From an uncultured Prevotellaceae bacterium (GTDB taxonomy: Bacteria > Bacteroidota > Bacteroidia > Bacteroidales > Bacteroidaceae), in the NCBI GenBank assembly GCA_902776935.1, contig CACYRS010000009.1, forward strand, positions 1 through 64,000: DNA of 64,000 nt, in the 5' to 3' direction. The notes under the pieces were generated by a model. The model was given only the letters and a program-made list of their open reading frames with translations. It made no database searches and was not told the DNA's origin. The position numbers were made by a program, and so were the translations under genes. Of this stretch, positions 6,387 to 14,577 are shown piece after piece; within the stretch, counting starts at the first letter, position 1; each line of letters opens with the position of its first letter.

Positions 6387-7994
6387 ATGAGAATTAAGGT
6401 GTATTTTTTAGTTGTGATGAGCCTTTGGTGTGTGACTGTATTTGCACAATTGGAGCATCATCTTTATGTGGATAAAGGAGAAGGTGTATTCGCTACGGTG
6501 AACGAGGCTCTCCGTCAGGCAGAGACTTATGCTGAAGACAACGTATGGACTGTCATCCACATCGCTCCTGGTGTGTATTGGATAGACGATCCTGATGACA
6601 GCTCTATCCGCAGGCCGGAGCCTGGCGAGAACACCCCTTATGGTATGAAGGTACGCTTAAGCAAGACGCGCCTTGTTGGAGAGGGCGACAGTCCTGAGGA
6701 TGTGGTGCTGGCTTGTAACCGAGGTCAGACGCAAGGGGCAGACGGTAATTTCACCATGCTGCATATCACTGGCGATGACATCCAAGTAGAGAACCTGACA
6801 TTTGGCAACTATTGTAATGTAGATTTGAACTATAAGCTCGACCCTCGCCAGAGCCGTCAGCGTCGAGCCGATGCCATTGTGCAGGCGCAGTTGGTCATCT
6901 GTAATGGCGATCGCTATGAGGCCCGTAGTTGTCATTTTATCTCTCGCCTGAACCTTTGTCCGTTTGCGGGGGCTCGCCATGCGTTGTTCGAGGATTGCTA
7001 TTTCGAGTGTACTGATGATGCTTTGTGTGGTACAGGCACCTATCGCCGTTGTCGCTTCACGTTCTTTAGCAGCAAGCCATTTTATTCCACCTCACCTCAG
7101 GGCGCTGTGTTCGAAGACTGCGACATCTACTCGAAGGTGCAGGGCGTGCAGTATCTCACGAAAGTGTCAGCCCCGGTGACTATGCGTAACTGCCGCTGGA
7201 CGAGCGACGACCCCAATCTGACGATAGAATGGACCCCAAAGCCCAATCCGAAGAAATATTGCCTGATGGATAACTGTACACTGAACGGCAAGCCATTAGA
7301 TGTGCCGATGCCGCCTGATGTGCCTATGCCAGTAACCACGCCTCTGTTACCTATGATGAACCAGCCAGCTCTGATTTCAGGTGGTTGGACTCTGGATGCG
7401 TATAAGCCTGAGGATACTGCTGCCTATGATTGGAGTATTGACACCTCTCGTCCTGCCTGGTGTTTTGGCGAGGGCATGGATGGTGCAGAGGGTTGCTATG
7501 GCATGATTCAGAATGTGAAAGGTGCGAGGATGATGTATACGGGAAAGGGCGATGAAATCTATGAAAATCAGACGCTGACGGTTGAACTATCGCCTTGTAA
7601 GTCGGCAGGTCAGGGCTTTGGCAGTGCTACAGGACAGTATCTGGACCTCTGCATAAAATTCGACACACAGACCCTTACAGGCTATGGTCTGCGTATTGCT
7701 CGTACGCCAACTTACGACAAAGCGGTGGAGATAGTGCTGGTGGCATACAAGGATGGCAATGTCAGTGCTATATGTGCTCCACAGAAGTGTGTGCTTTTTA
7801 AGAAGGGTTGTCGCGTAACGCTCTCTGCAAAGGGCAGTGTACTCACTGCTCAAGTAGAACGGGGAGGTCAGCAACAACATCTATCGGCAACCATTGAACA
7901 CCCCAACAACTTTGGTGGCATCCATCTTCAGCACACGGGTTCGACAGGCGCTTCGGCTACCGTCATACAGTCCATCAACTGCTTATACGAATAA
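6387..7994 (+). CDS. Secreted pectinesterase-like right-handed beta-helix protein
   Basis: A predicted exported protein of about 535 residues. The start at 6387 (MRIKVYFLVVMSLWC) follows the -7 box by 20 nt and gives a clean signal peptide ending near VFAQ; an in-frame ATG at 6345 lies upstream of the promoter. The N-terminal half (LYVDKGEGVFATVNEALRQA, then VIHIAPGVYWI) is the usual opening of pectin methylesterase and pectate-lyase-type beta-helices, with repeated CxF/CYFEC turns. The C-terminal 170 residues look like a concanavalin/LamG-type domain. The exact reaction is unclear because the canonical pectinesterase aspartates are not obvious. It probably acts in the periplasm or at the surface on plant polysaccharide. 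Confidence 0.8.
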   Translation: MRIKVYFLVVMSLWCVTVFAQLEHHLYVDKGEGVFATVNEALRQAETYAEDNVWTVIHIAPGVYWIDDPDDSSIRRPEPGENTPYGMKVRLSKTRLVGEGDSPEDVVLACNRGQTQGADGNFTMLHITGDDIQVENLTFGNYCNVDLNYKLDPRQSRQRRADAIVQAQLVICNGDRYEARSCHFISRLNLCPFAGARHALFEDCYFECTDDALCGTGTYRRCRFTFFSSKPFYSTSPQGAVFEDCDIYSKVQGVQYLTKVSAPVTMRNCRWTSDDPNLTIEWTPKPNPKKYCLMDNCTLNGKPLDVPMPPDVPMPVTTPLLPMMNQPALISGGWTLDAYKPEDTAAYDWSIDTSRPAWCFGEGMDGAEGCYGMIQNVKGARMMYTGKGDEIYENQTLTVELSPCKSAGQGFGSATGQYLDLCIKFDTQTLTGYGLRIARTPTYDKAVEIVLVAYKDGNVSAICAPQKCVLFKKGCRVTLSAKGSVLTAQVERGGQQQHLSATIEHPNNFGGIHLQHTGSTGASATVIQSINCLYE

Positions 7995-8042
7995 AGTGCG
8001 CAATGGGCCTTTTTCGAGAGTTTGCCAGAATCGGCTGATTTT

Positions 8043-8074
8043 TTTGGAAAATACTGTAGTTTTTTGTAATTTTG
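8043..8074 (+). promoter_or_regulatory. Promoter of the sigma-factor gene at 8116
   Basis: TTTG (8043-8046), 20 nt, TAATTTTG (8067-8074): both boxes fit the Bacteroidetes consensus at ideal spacing. A leader of about 35 nt precedes the ATG. Confidence 0.75.
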
Positions 8075-8115
8075 CTGCGTCTAATGGGCAAAGATTCAAA
8101 AAAACAGAAGAAACA

Positions 8116-8598
8116 ATGACAGCATTAGAGCAACAGTTTTCGAAAACGGTAGCAGAACACAAGAGCACCATCTACACCGTGTGTTACATGTTCTCGCAGG
8201 ATGCCGACGAGGTGAACGACCTGTTCCAGGAGGTACTAGTCAATCTTTGGAAGGGTTTCGGAAGCTTCGAGCATCGCAGTGACATCAAAACGTGGATATA
8301 TCGTGTGGCGCTCAACACCTGTATCTCCATAGAGAGAAAAAAGAAGCGTCGCTCGTCAGAACTGCGACTGACCATCGACATCAACCTCTTTGAAGACCGC
8401 GATGAGGATACCAAGCAGGTGGATATGCTCCACAAGCGAATCTCAAAGCTCCAGCCGTTCGACAGAGCAATCGTATTGCTTTGGCTCGAGAACCTCTCTT
8501 ATGAGGAAATCGGACAGATAGTAGGTATCTCGACTAAGAATGTCAGCGTCCGTCTGTTTAGAATCCGTGAACAGTTAAAACAAATGTCAAACGATTAA
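8116..8598 (+). CDS. RNA polymerase sigma-70 family (ECF) factor
   Basis: A 160-residue ECF-type sigma factor. Region 2 appears as DADEVNDLFQEVLVNLWKGF with the usual W-I-Y-R-V-A-L-N helix, and region 4 as LSYEEIGQIVGISTKNVSVR. The start at 8116 is chosen because the upstream in-frame sequence overlaps the beta-helix gene and precedes the promoter. A membrane protein begins 14 nt after its stop and is probably co-transcribed, in the position usually held by an anti-sigma factor. Its target genes are unknown. Confidence 0.93.
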   Translation: MTALEQQFSKTVAEHKSTIYTVCYMFSQDADEVNDLFQEVLVNLWKGFGSFEHRSDIKTWIYRVALNTCISIERKKKRRSSELRLTIDINLFEDRDEDTKQVDMLHKRISKLQPFDRAIVLLWLENLSYEEIGQIVGISTKNVSVRLFRIREQLKQMSND

Positions 8599-8612
8599 AA
8601 CCAAGACCCATT

Positions 8613-9215
8613 ATGAACAACGATTTTCAAAACAATATGAACGAGACTCAGTTTGAGGATATGCGCAATCAGCTTGGCACTCTGAAGAAGAAGCTGGATG
8701 AGCAGGAAATAGTGAACGACCGTTTGATTCGTCGCTCGATGAAGCAAGAAGCCAACAAGATCTCACGCCGCTACAATATTATCATGGCTGTTTGCATACT
8801 GATGATTCCATATACTTATGTAGTATTTACAATGAGACTTGGACTCTCGCTTGCCTTTTGGATTGGTACAAGTATCTTCATGCTTATATGTGGAGGAGCA
8901 ACATATTACAATAGTCTGAACGTGACAAACGCTAATATGATGAGTAAAAACCTGATAGAAGTAGGCCAGAAAATGGCTCGTGCAAAGAAGTTTGATGCTA
9001 ACTGGCTATTCTTCGGCATACCAGCAGTTATCGTATGGTTGGCATGGCTGGTATGGGAACTCTATCAGCTTGATGCCGACACCGCACGTTACAGTCTTTA
9101 TGGAGTTGTATGCGGAGCCATACTCGGGTCTATAGTCGGAATCAAGATACATACCAGAACCCTGAAACAGTATCAGGATATCATCGACCAGATAGAGGAT
9201 CTCACGAAGGAATAA
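8613..9215 (+). CDS. Four-helix membrane protein paired with the sigma factor
   Basis: A 200-residue protein that I do not recognise. Residues 10-50 form a charged coiled-coil-like segment (LGTLKKKLDEQEIVNDRLIR). Two hydrophobic hairpins follow: IIMAVCILMIPYTYVVF with LAFWIGTSIFMLICGGA, and LFFGIPAVIVWLAWLVW with YGVVCGAILGSIVGIKI. The tail is again charged. It has no zinc-binding HxxxCxxC motif, so if it is the anti-sigma factor for the upstream gene it uses a different interface, perhaps the N-terminal helix. The 14-nt gap and the shared promoter support a functional pair. Confidence 0.75.
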   Translation: MNNDFQNNMNETQFEDMRNQLGTLKKKLDEQEIVNDRLIRRSMKQEANKISRRYNIIMAVCILMIPYTYVVFTMRLGLSLAFWIGTSIFMLICGGATYYNSLNVTNANMMSKNLIEVGQKMARAKKFDANWLFFGIPAVIVWLAWLVWELYQLDADTARYSLYGVVCGAILGSIVGIKIHTRTLKQYQDIIDQIEDLTKE

Positions 9216-9233
9216 ACAAATTTGCACGAATAA

Positions 9234-9265
9234 TTTGCAGGATTCATGTTTATATTGTAACTTTG
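9234..9265 (+). promoter_or_regulatory. Promoter of the DHH lipoprotein gene
   Basis: TTTG (9234-9237), 20 nt, TAACTTTG (9258-9265): a near-ideal Bacteroidetes housekeeping promoter, 21 nt before the ATG at 9287. Confidence 0.8.
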
Positions 9266-9286
9266 CAGGCAAGAAATAATTTGCAT

Positions 9287-10393
9287 ATGAGAAAGAATCA
9301 CCTTTGGATATTGACAGCTATACTGTATTGCAGTCTTGTATTTGTATCTTGCTCTAAGGATGATACCCCTGTTAATCCCGAGCCAGGAGCTGACTTCAGA
9401 GCAATGTTGAAGACTTTAAACTGGGGGCAGGACACCTGCTTCGTCTATGGTCACAAGACTCCCGATGTGGATGGTGTAACCTCAGCGCTATCATATGCTA
9501 AATTAATGAATATCCTTGGCTATAATTGCAAGGCGAAGGTTTCGAGTCCCATGAATCGTGAGACACAGTACATTGCCAAGCATTTCGGCTTTAAACTGCC
9601 AGAGTTAAAGAGCTCTGTATTACCCCAGACACGACTCATACTGACTGATCACACTGATTATGCTCAATGCGTGGATGGTGCACGCGAAGCCATTATCCTC
9701 CAGAAGATAGACCATCATGTAGAGGGTGATATTGCCGATGCCACTATTCCTTACGTGCGTCGTGAAATGATAGGCTCAACAAACACCATCATCTATGAAT
9801 GCTTTAAGGAATTAGGCATAAGCATCGACAACGAGACCGCCCGTATTATGCTTTCCGGCATTGTCAGCGACACACGTAACCTCTCGAAGACTATCACCAG
9901 TCGTATCGACACAATTGCCTGGCAGGCTCTCACCGCTCAGTTAGGTATCTCAAGCGACTCGATGGCTGTTATTAACCGTAATATGGAAGATGCTGCTTAC
10001 GATTATTCAGGCATGACTGATGCTGAAATAATGTTGTCTGATTATAAAGACTACGAGATTAACGGCCACTTGATTGGCTTCGGAAGTCTCGCTTGTAAGG
10101 AAGCTGAAATGGATACCTTCATCACCCGAATGCTGGCAGCTATGCCCGAGGTCATGAAACAGAAAGGTCGCCAGATGCTCTTTGCCAAGATCGACAACCT
10201 TGTGCCTAACACAGGAAGCGATAAGGCAAAGAAGCCATATATAGAAGGCGGGACCTATTTCATCTATTACGGTGAGGGCACCAAGAATGTGGCAGAGGCT
10301 GTGTTTGGAGCATCGCTACGCGAAGGCGTATGCTTTACCACAGAGAACATGTCGCGCAAACAGATAGTGCCTCGAATCACCAAAGTGCTTTAG
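9287..10393 (+). CDS. DHH-family phosphoesterase / family II pyrophosphatase-like lipoprotein
   Basis: A 368-residue protein with a lipoprotein signal (LVFVSC, Cys22) followed by SKDD, which resembles the acidic surface-export signal of Bacteroidetes lipoproteins. The mature part carries the metal-binding motifs of DHH enzymes close to manganese-dependent inorganic pyrophosphatases: GHKTPDVDG (55-63), DHTD (121-124), IDHH (141-144) and SDTR (194-197). A DHHA2-like domain follows (about 230-368). The start at 9287 follows a strong promoter; upstream in-frame codons overlap the previous gene. A family II pyrophosphatase is normally cytoplasmic, so an exported copy suggests an extracellular phosphate-ester or pyrophosphate substrate. 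Confidence 0.85.
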   Translation: MRKNHLWILTAILYCSLVFVSCSKDDTPVNPEPGADFRAMLKTLNWGQDTCFVYGHKTPDVDGVTSALSYAKLMNILGYNCKAKVSSPMNRETQYIAKHFGFKLPELKSSVLPQTRLILTDHTDYAQCVDGAREAIILQKIDHHVEGDIADATIPYVRREMIGSTNTIIYECFKELGISIDNETARIMLSGIVSDTRNLSKTITSRIDTIAWQALTAQLGISSDSMAVINRNMEDAAYDYSGMTDAEIMLSDYKDYEINGHLIGFGSLACKEAEMDTFITRMLAAMPEVMKQKGRQMLFAKIDNLVPNTGSDKAKKPYIEGGTYFIYYGEGTKNVAEAVFGASLREGVCFTTENMSRKQIVPRITKVL

Positions 10394-10415
10394 AACTAAA
10401 ATAATGATTAGCTGA

Positions 10416-11570
10416 ATGGATATAGCAATTTATACACTTACATCAGAGTTGCACGATGAAAAGGCAGTCGGAGTGGTGACACAGGAATTTCTGAGTTGCC
10501 TGGGTATTGATTATGTCTTTAAGGGCAATGATTATGCCGATTACGGCAGTCATACCTTGTCGGTGATATATGTCAGGACTGGTGGCACAGAGGGAATCTT
10601 TAAGCGGTTATTGCCCCAACTGAAGCAACAGCAGCCGCAATCACCCTTCTACCTGCTCACGTCAGGCAAGAGTAATTCTCTGGCTGCTTCGATGGAGATA
10701 CTCTCATATCTTCAACAGAACAGCATGCAGGGCGAAATCATTCACGGAAGTTCAGACTATATTGCCTTTAGGTTAAAGACTCTGGCAAAGGTCAGCGAGG
10801 CTAGGAAAAAGCTTTGTGGGGCACGATTTGGTATCATCGGCCAACCATCCGACTGGCTGATATCCAGTGTAGCCGACGCAGAAGCGGTGAAAGCGAAGTT
10901 GGGTATCGATTTGGTAGAGTTACCCATAGGCGAACTTCTGAAAGGTGTAGAGAGGCTTTCTGACGGTGACATGCCTGACCGTATCTACGAGGCTCTTAAA
11001 GAGATAGTAAGGAATCACGATCTGCAGGGCTTTACGCTGAGATGTTTCGATTTGCTTACAGCTGTTCACAACACAGGCTGTCTGGCTTTGGCGCGACTGA
11101 ATGCTGAGGGCATAGTAGCTGGTTGTGAAGGTGATGTGCCGGCAATGTTGTCTATGGCTATTACAAATGCGCTGCTAGGAGTATCTGGATTCCAGGCTAA
11201 TCCTTCGCAGATAAACCCGGAAACAGGCGAGATGTTGTTTGCTCACTGCACTATTCCTCTGAATATGGTTGAGCGTTTCGAGTTGGATACTCACTTCGAG
11301 TCGGGTATCGGAGTAGGCATAAGGGGGTATATGAAGGAAGGTCCTGTAACAATCTTCAAGGTATCAGGCAACCTGAATCGCTGCTTTATTGCCGAGGGCA
11401 GGCTTGTAAGAAACCAGGCAAAGCCAGACCTCTGTCGAACTCAACAGGTGATACAGTTAACCGACAGCCAACAAACAAGTTATTTCCTTACTCAGCCTAT
11501 CGGTAATCATCACATCATCACCCCAGGCAGCAACCGTAAGCTATTCGAAGACTTTATTACTAAATTATAA
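10416..11570 (+). CDS. L-fucose/L-arabinose isomerase-like protein
   Basis: A 384-residue cytoplasmic protein that resembles the fucose/arabinose isomerase fold: an N-terminal Rossmann-like half with YVRTGGTEG and GARFGIIGQPSDWL, and a C-terminal half with CEGDVPAMLSMAITNALLG and ANPSQINPETGEMLFAHCT. The last two segments match the region of sugar isomerases that supplies metal-ligand Glu/Asp/His residues. The protein is shorter than true L-fucose isomerase (about 590 residues), so the substrate is open. It starts 22 nt after the DHH lipoprotein gene and ends 4 nt before bcp, which suggests one transcript through murQ. Confidence 0.75.
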   Translation: MDIAIYTLTSELHDEKAVGVVTQEFLSCLGIDYVFKGNDYADYGSHTLSVIYVRTGGTEGIFKRLLPQLKQQQPQSPFYLLTSGKSNSLAASMEILSYLQQNSMQGEIIHGSSDYIAFRLKTLAKVSEARKKLCGARFGIIGQPSDWLISSVADAEAVKAKLGIDLVELPIGELLKGVERLSDGDMPDRIYEALKEIVRNHDLQGFTLRCFDLLTAVHNTGCLALARLNAEGIVAGCEGDVPAMLSMAITNALLGVSGFQANPSQINPETGEMLFAHCTIPLNMVERFELDTHFESGIGVGIRGYMKEGPVTIFKVSGNLNRCFIAEGRLVRNQAKPDLCRTQQVIQLTDSQQTSYFLTQPIGNHHIITPGSNRKLFEDFITKL

Positions 11571-11574
11571 AACT

Positions 11575-12027
11575 ATGAATATTGGAGACAAAGCGCCTGA
11601 GATATTGGGCAAAGACGAACAGGGACGTGATATCCGTCTGAGTGACTACAAAGGCCGTAAGCTCGTATTGTATTTCTATCCAAAGGATAACACCAGCGGA
11701 TGTACTGCAGAGGCTTGTAGCTTAAGAGACCATTACGCTGAGTTGCAGGGTGCCGGCTACGAGGTAGTGGGAGTGAGCAAGGATTCTGCAGCATCGCACG
11801 TGAAGTTCAAGGAGAAACACGAACTCCCCTTCCCATTGATCGCTGACGTAAATCATGAGCTTCTGGAGGCTATGGGAGCTTGGGGTGAGAAATCGATGTA
11901 TGGCAAGAAAACCATCGGCACCATCCGTACAACCTTTATTATTAATGAGGAGGGAGTAATCGAGCAGATCTTCGCTGGCAAGCAGATAAAGACCAAGGAG
12001 CACGCAGAACAGATACTGAATAAGTAG
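11575..12027 (+). CDS. bcp: Thioredoxin-dependent thiol peroxidase (peroxiredoxin Q/Bcp)
   Basis: Reduces hydrogen peroxide and organic hydroperoxides with electrons from thioredoxin. The 150-residue length is typical. The peroxidatic Cys43 and resolving Cys48 form the SGCTAEAC motif of the atypical 2-Cys BCP group, preceded by YFYPKDNT. The TTFIINEEG strand near the C-terminus is also characteristic. It follows the isomerase-like gene by 4 nt, and murQ starts on the base after its stop codon, so it is part of an operon. Confidence 0.95.
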   Translation: MNIGDKAPEILGKDEQGRDIRLSDYKGRKLVLYFYPKDNTSGCTAEACSLRDHYAELQGAGYEVVGVSKDSAASHVKFKEKHELPFPLIADVNHELLEAMGAWGEKSMYGKKTIGTIRTTFIINEEGVIEQIFAGKQIKTKEHAEQILNK

Positions 12028-12828
12028 ATGGAGAAGATAACAGAACAGCCATCGCATTTCGACAATCTTGAACAGATGTCGGTCTCAGAACTGCTTCAGC
12101 ACATCAACGAAGAAGATTTGCTGGTGGCTGAGGCTGTGCGTAAGGCTATCCATCAGATAGAGGCGTTGGTAGAGGCTATAGAGCCGAGGATGAAGAGGGG
12201 AGGGCGGCTGTTTTATATCGGAGCAGGTACCAGCGGTCGGCTTGGTGTGCTCGATGCCAGTGAACTGCCTCCAACCTTTGGTGTATCTGGCGACTGGGTC
12301 ATAGGCATCATCGCTGGTGGTGATGAGGCTCTGCGACGTGCTGTTGAGAATGCTGAGGATATCCCAGAGCAAGGCTGGGAGGATCTGTTGGCTCATCATC
12401 CCACAAAAGATGATTCTGTGATTGGTATCGCCGCCTCAGGCACTACTCCTTATGTGATAGGTGCTGTCACTAAAGCTAAGGAAAACGGTCTTCTTACAGG
12501 TTGTATCACCAGTAATCCCGATAGTCCTTTAGCTGCTGCGTCTGACTTTCCCGTCGAAACGATTGTGGGCCCAGAGTTCGTAACGGGCTCCAGTCGCATG
12601 AAGAGCGGAACGGCTCAGAAGATGGTGCTCAATATGATATCCACCTCGCTGATGATACGTCTTGGACGGGTTCAGGGTAACCGCATGGTAAAGATGCAGC
12701 TTACTAACGCCAAGCTTGTAGACAGAGGCACTCGTATGCTTCAGGAGATGCTTGGCCTTAGCTATGATGAGGCTCAGGAGCGATTATTGGAAGCCGGTAG
12801 TGTGGATGGAGCACTCTCTGAGGAGTGA
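12028..12828 (+). CDS. murQ: N-acetylmuramic acid 6-phosphate etherase
   Basis: Cleaves the lactyl ether of MurNAc-6-phosphate to GlcNAc-6-phosphate during peptidoglycan recycling. The SIS domain shows YIGAGTSGRLGVLDASELPPT (about 61-81) with the catalytic Glu, and IAASGTTPYVIGA. The MurQ signature FVTGSSRMKSGTAQKMVLN follows at about 187-205. At 266 residues it is near the usual length for Bacteroidales. The ATG abuts the bcp stop. Its 3' end overlaps that of nhaC by 55 bp. Together with pgeF nearby it suggests active turnover of cell-wall fragments. Confidence 0.95.
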   Translation: MEKITEQPSHFDNLEQMSVSELLQHINEEDLLVAEAVRKAIHQIEALVEAIEPRMKRGGRLFYIGAGTSGRLGVLDASELPPTFGVSGDWVIGIIAGGDEALRRAVENAEDIPEQGWEDLLAHHPTKDDSVIGIAASGTTPYVIGAVTKAKENGLLTGCITSNPDSPLAAASDFPVETIVGPEFVTGSSRMKSGTAQKMVLNMISTSLMIRLGRVQGNRMVKMQLTNAKLVDRGTRMLQEMLGLSYDEAQERLLEAGSVDGALSEE

Positions 12829-14258
12829 TTCTGATATATCTTCCATCCTATTGCTGCTACGATGATACTCATCAGTGGACTAATCAGGTTGAAGAAACAA
12901 TAGGGAAGGTAAGTAATTGTTGGCACTCCAAGTACCGTTGATTGCGTCATTCCACAGGTATTCCAAGGGATAAGCACAGATGTAACAGTAGCTGCATCCT
13001 CTGTAGTTCGGCTCAGCAGTCTCGTCTCATAACCCTCCTTGCGATACACCTCTTTATACATATCGGCATTGAGCACGATGGAGATATACTGGTCACCAGT
13101 GGTGATATTCAGGAAGATTCCTGTGCCTACAGTCGATGAAACCAGACTTATGCGATTGCGGATAAACCGTATGATGACACCCGTGATGCTCTCAATCATT
13201 CGGCTTGCCACCATCGAAGCTCCGAAACACATAGCACAGAGTATCAGCCAGATAGTATTCAGCATACCTGCCATTCCGCTGGTAGATACCAGTTCGTTGA
13301 GTGAGGCATTGCCAGTATCTATTGCCGTTGAGCCGTAATAGGCTATTGCGAGACCTCTTGTAAGTGATGCAGCAGATGCGTTCATATCGCCAGCAATCTC
13401 ACAAAGTATATGCGGCTGGAATATCAGTGCAACGATACCTGCCATTAAGGAGGAAACAAACAACACTATCAGCGAAGGTACCCTACGGGCAATCAGTACA
13501 CCAGTAAGAATAGGAACCAACAGCGTCCAAAGTGATATGTTAAAGGTTTTAGATAGTCCTTCCGTATATTCGCCCACTTGTATTTCCGTATCAGCGGCAT
13601 CGCCTAGTCCTGCGATGAAGAAGATAATTAGGGCGATGATGAACGATGGCATTGTGGTGTACATCATATAACGGATATGAGTGAAGAGATCAACACCCGT
13701 GGCTGAAGATGCAAGGATGGTTGTATCGCTCAATGGTGACATCTTATCGCCGAAGTAAGCTCCGGAGATGATTGCTCCTGCCGTCCAGGCCTCAGATACT
13801 CCAAGGGCGTGTCCGATACCCAGCAGAGCTACTCCTATTGTGGCAATCGTTGTCCACGAGCTGCCTGAGAGCAAGGACACCAAAGCACAGATAATGCACG
13901 ATGAAATCAGGAAAAACTGAGGTGACATAATCTGTATGCCGTAATAAATCAATGTGGGCACAATACCGCTTATCATCCACGAACCGGACAGCATTCCCAC
14001 ACATAAGAGTATAAGCAGAGTGGCAGCAACCCCACCAATTGTCTTTTTTATCTGTTCTTCGAAAGTTCTCCAGCGTACCTTGTATATAGCCATCGAGAGA
14101 CATACGCATACCGACATTCCCATAAGCAGGGCTATCTGACTGCCACCATTCAGCGAGTCGCTGCCAAAGAGGGCTATCACTATGCCTAAGAACACAATCA
14201 ATACCACAACGGGTATGATGGCTATAAGAGGGTGGGGAGATACTGATTTTTCGTTCAT
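12774..14258 (-). CDS. nhaC: Na+/H+ antiporter NhaC family protein
   Basis: A 494-residue inner-membrane antiporter with about 12 hydrophobic segments. The segment SGAYFGDKMSPLSDTTILASS is the classic NhaC signature, and the paired motif SYLLS-like region appears as ALVSLLSGSSWTTIATIG. It exchanges Na+ (or, in relatives, malate/lactate) for H+. The ATG at 14258 overlaps the stop of the DUF4298 gene, so it is the last gene of the pgeF-DUF4298-nhaC operon. The C-terminal 18 codons overlap the end of murQ on the other strand. Confidence 0.92.
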   Translation of the reverse strand: MNEKSVSPHPLIAIIPVVVLIVFLGIVIALFGSDSLNGGSQIALLMGMSVCVCLSMAIYKVRWRTFEEQIKKTIGGVAATLLILLCVGMLSGSWMISGIVPTLIYYGIQIMSPQFFLISSCIICALVSLLSGSSWTTIATIGVALLGIGHALGVSEAWTAGAIISGAYFGDKMSPLSDTTILASSATGVDLFTHIRYMMYTTMPSFIIALIIFFIAGLGDAADTEIQVGEYTEGLSKTFNISLWTLLVPILTGVLIARRVPSLIVLFVSSLMAGIVALIFQPHILCEIAGDMNASAASLTRGLAIAYYGSTAIDTGNASLNELVSTSGMAGMLNTIWLILCAMCFGASMVASRMIESITGVIIRFIRNRISLVSSTVGTGIFLNITTGDQYISIVLNADMYKEVYRKEGYETRLLSRTTEDAATVTSVLIPWNTCGMTQSTVLGVPTITYLPYCFFNLISPLMSIIVAAIGWKIYQNHSSESAPSTLPASNNRS

Positions 14259-14259
14259 G

Positions 14260-14565
14260 TCATTTCTTCTTAAGAATATCTGTTAAAGTCTCCAACAGTC
14301 TGATATTTATCTCTTTAGTGTCGGAGAGCAGATTCCACACGGCATCCTCCGAGAGCACCCCCCGACGAAGGTTTGGAGGCAGCAGACCAGCTTCATCGTC
14401 GGCATAATCTTGTTTCCAGTCATCACTGCTGTAGTATTCTTCGAGAACAGAGATTGATTTCTGAACGTCTATGTAGCTGTCGAGAGCTGCTGAGAGTTGC
14501 ATAACGGCTGCTGAGGCTCTATCGAGATGATGCTCCATTTGCTTGATACGCTCTATTTGTTCCAT
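14260..14565 (-). CDS. DUF4298 family protein
   Basis: A 101-residue soluble protein of unknown function that matches the DUF4298 pattern: an N-terminal heptad helix (MEQIERIKQMEHHLDRAS), a conserved SVLEEYYSSDDWKQDYADDE segment and RRGVLSEDAVWNLL. Its stop overlaps the nhaC start codon and its own start lies 12 nt after pgeF, so the three genes form one operon. Nothing in the sequence indicates catalysis; the coiled helix suggests a protein partner. Confidence 0.8.
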   Translation of the reverse strand: MEQIERIKQMEHHLDRASAAVMQLSAALDSYIDVQKSISVLEEYYSSDDWKQDYADDEAGLLPPNLRRGVLSEDAVWNLLSDTKEINIRLLETLTDILKKK

Positions 14566-14577
14566 AATTGTTGGTAT

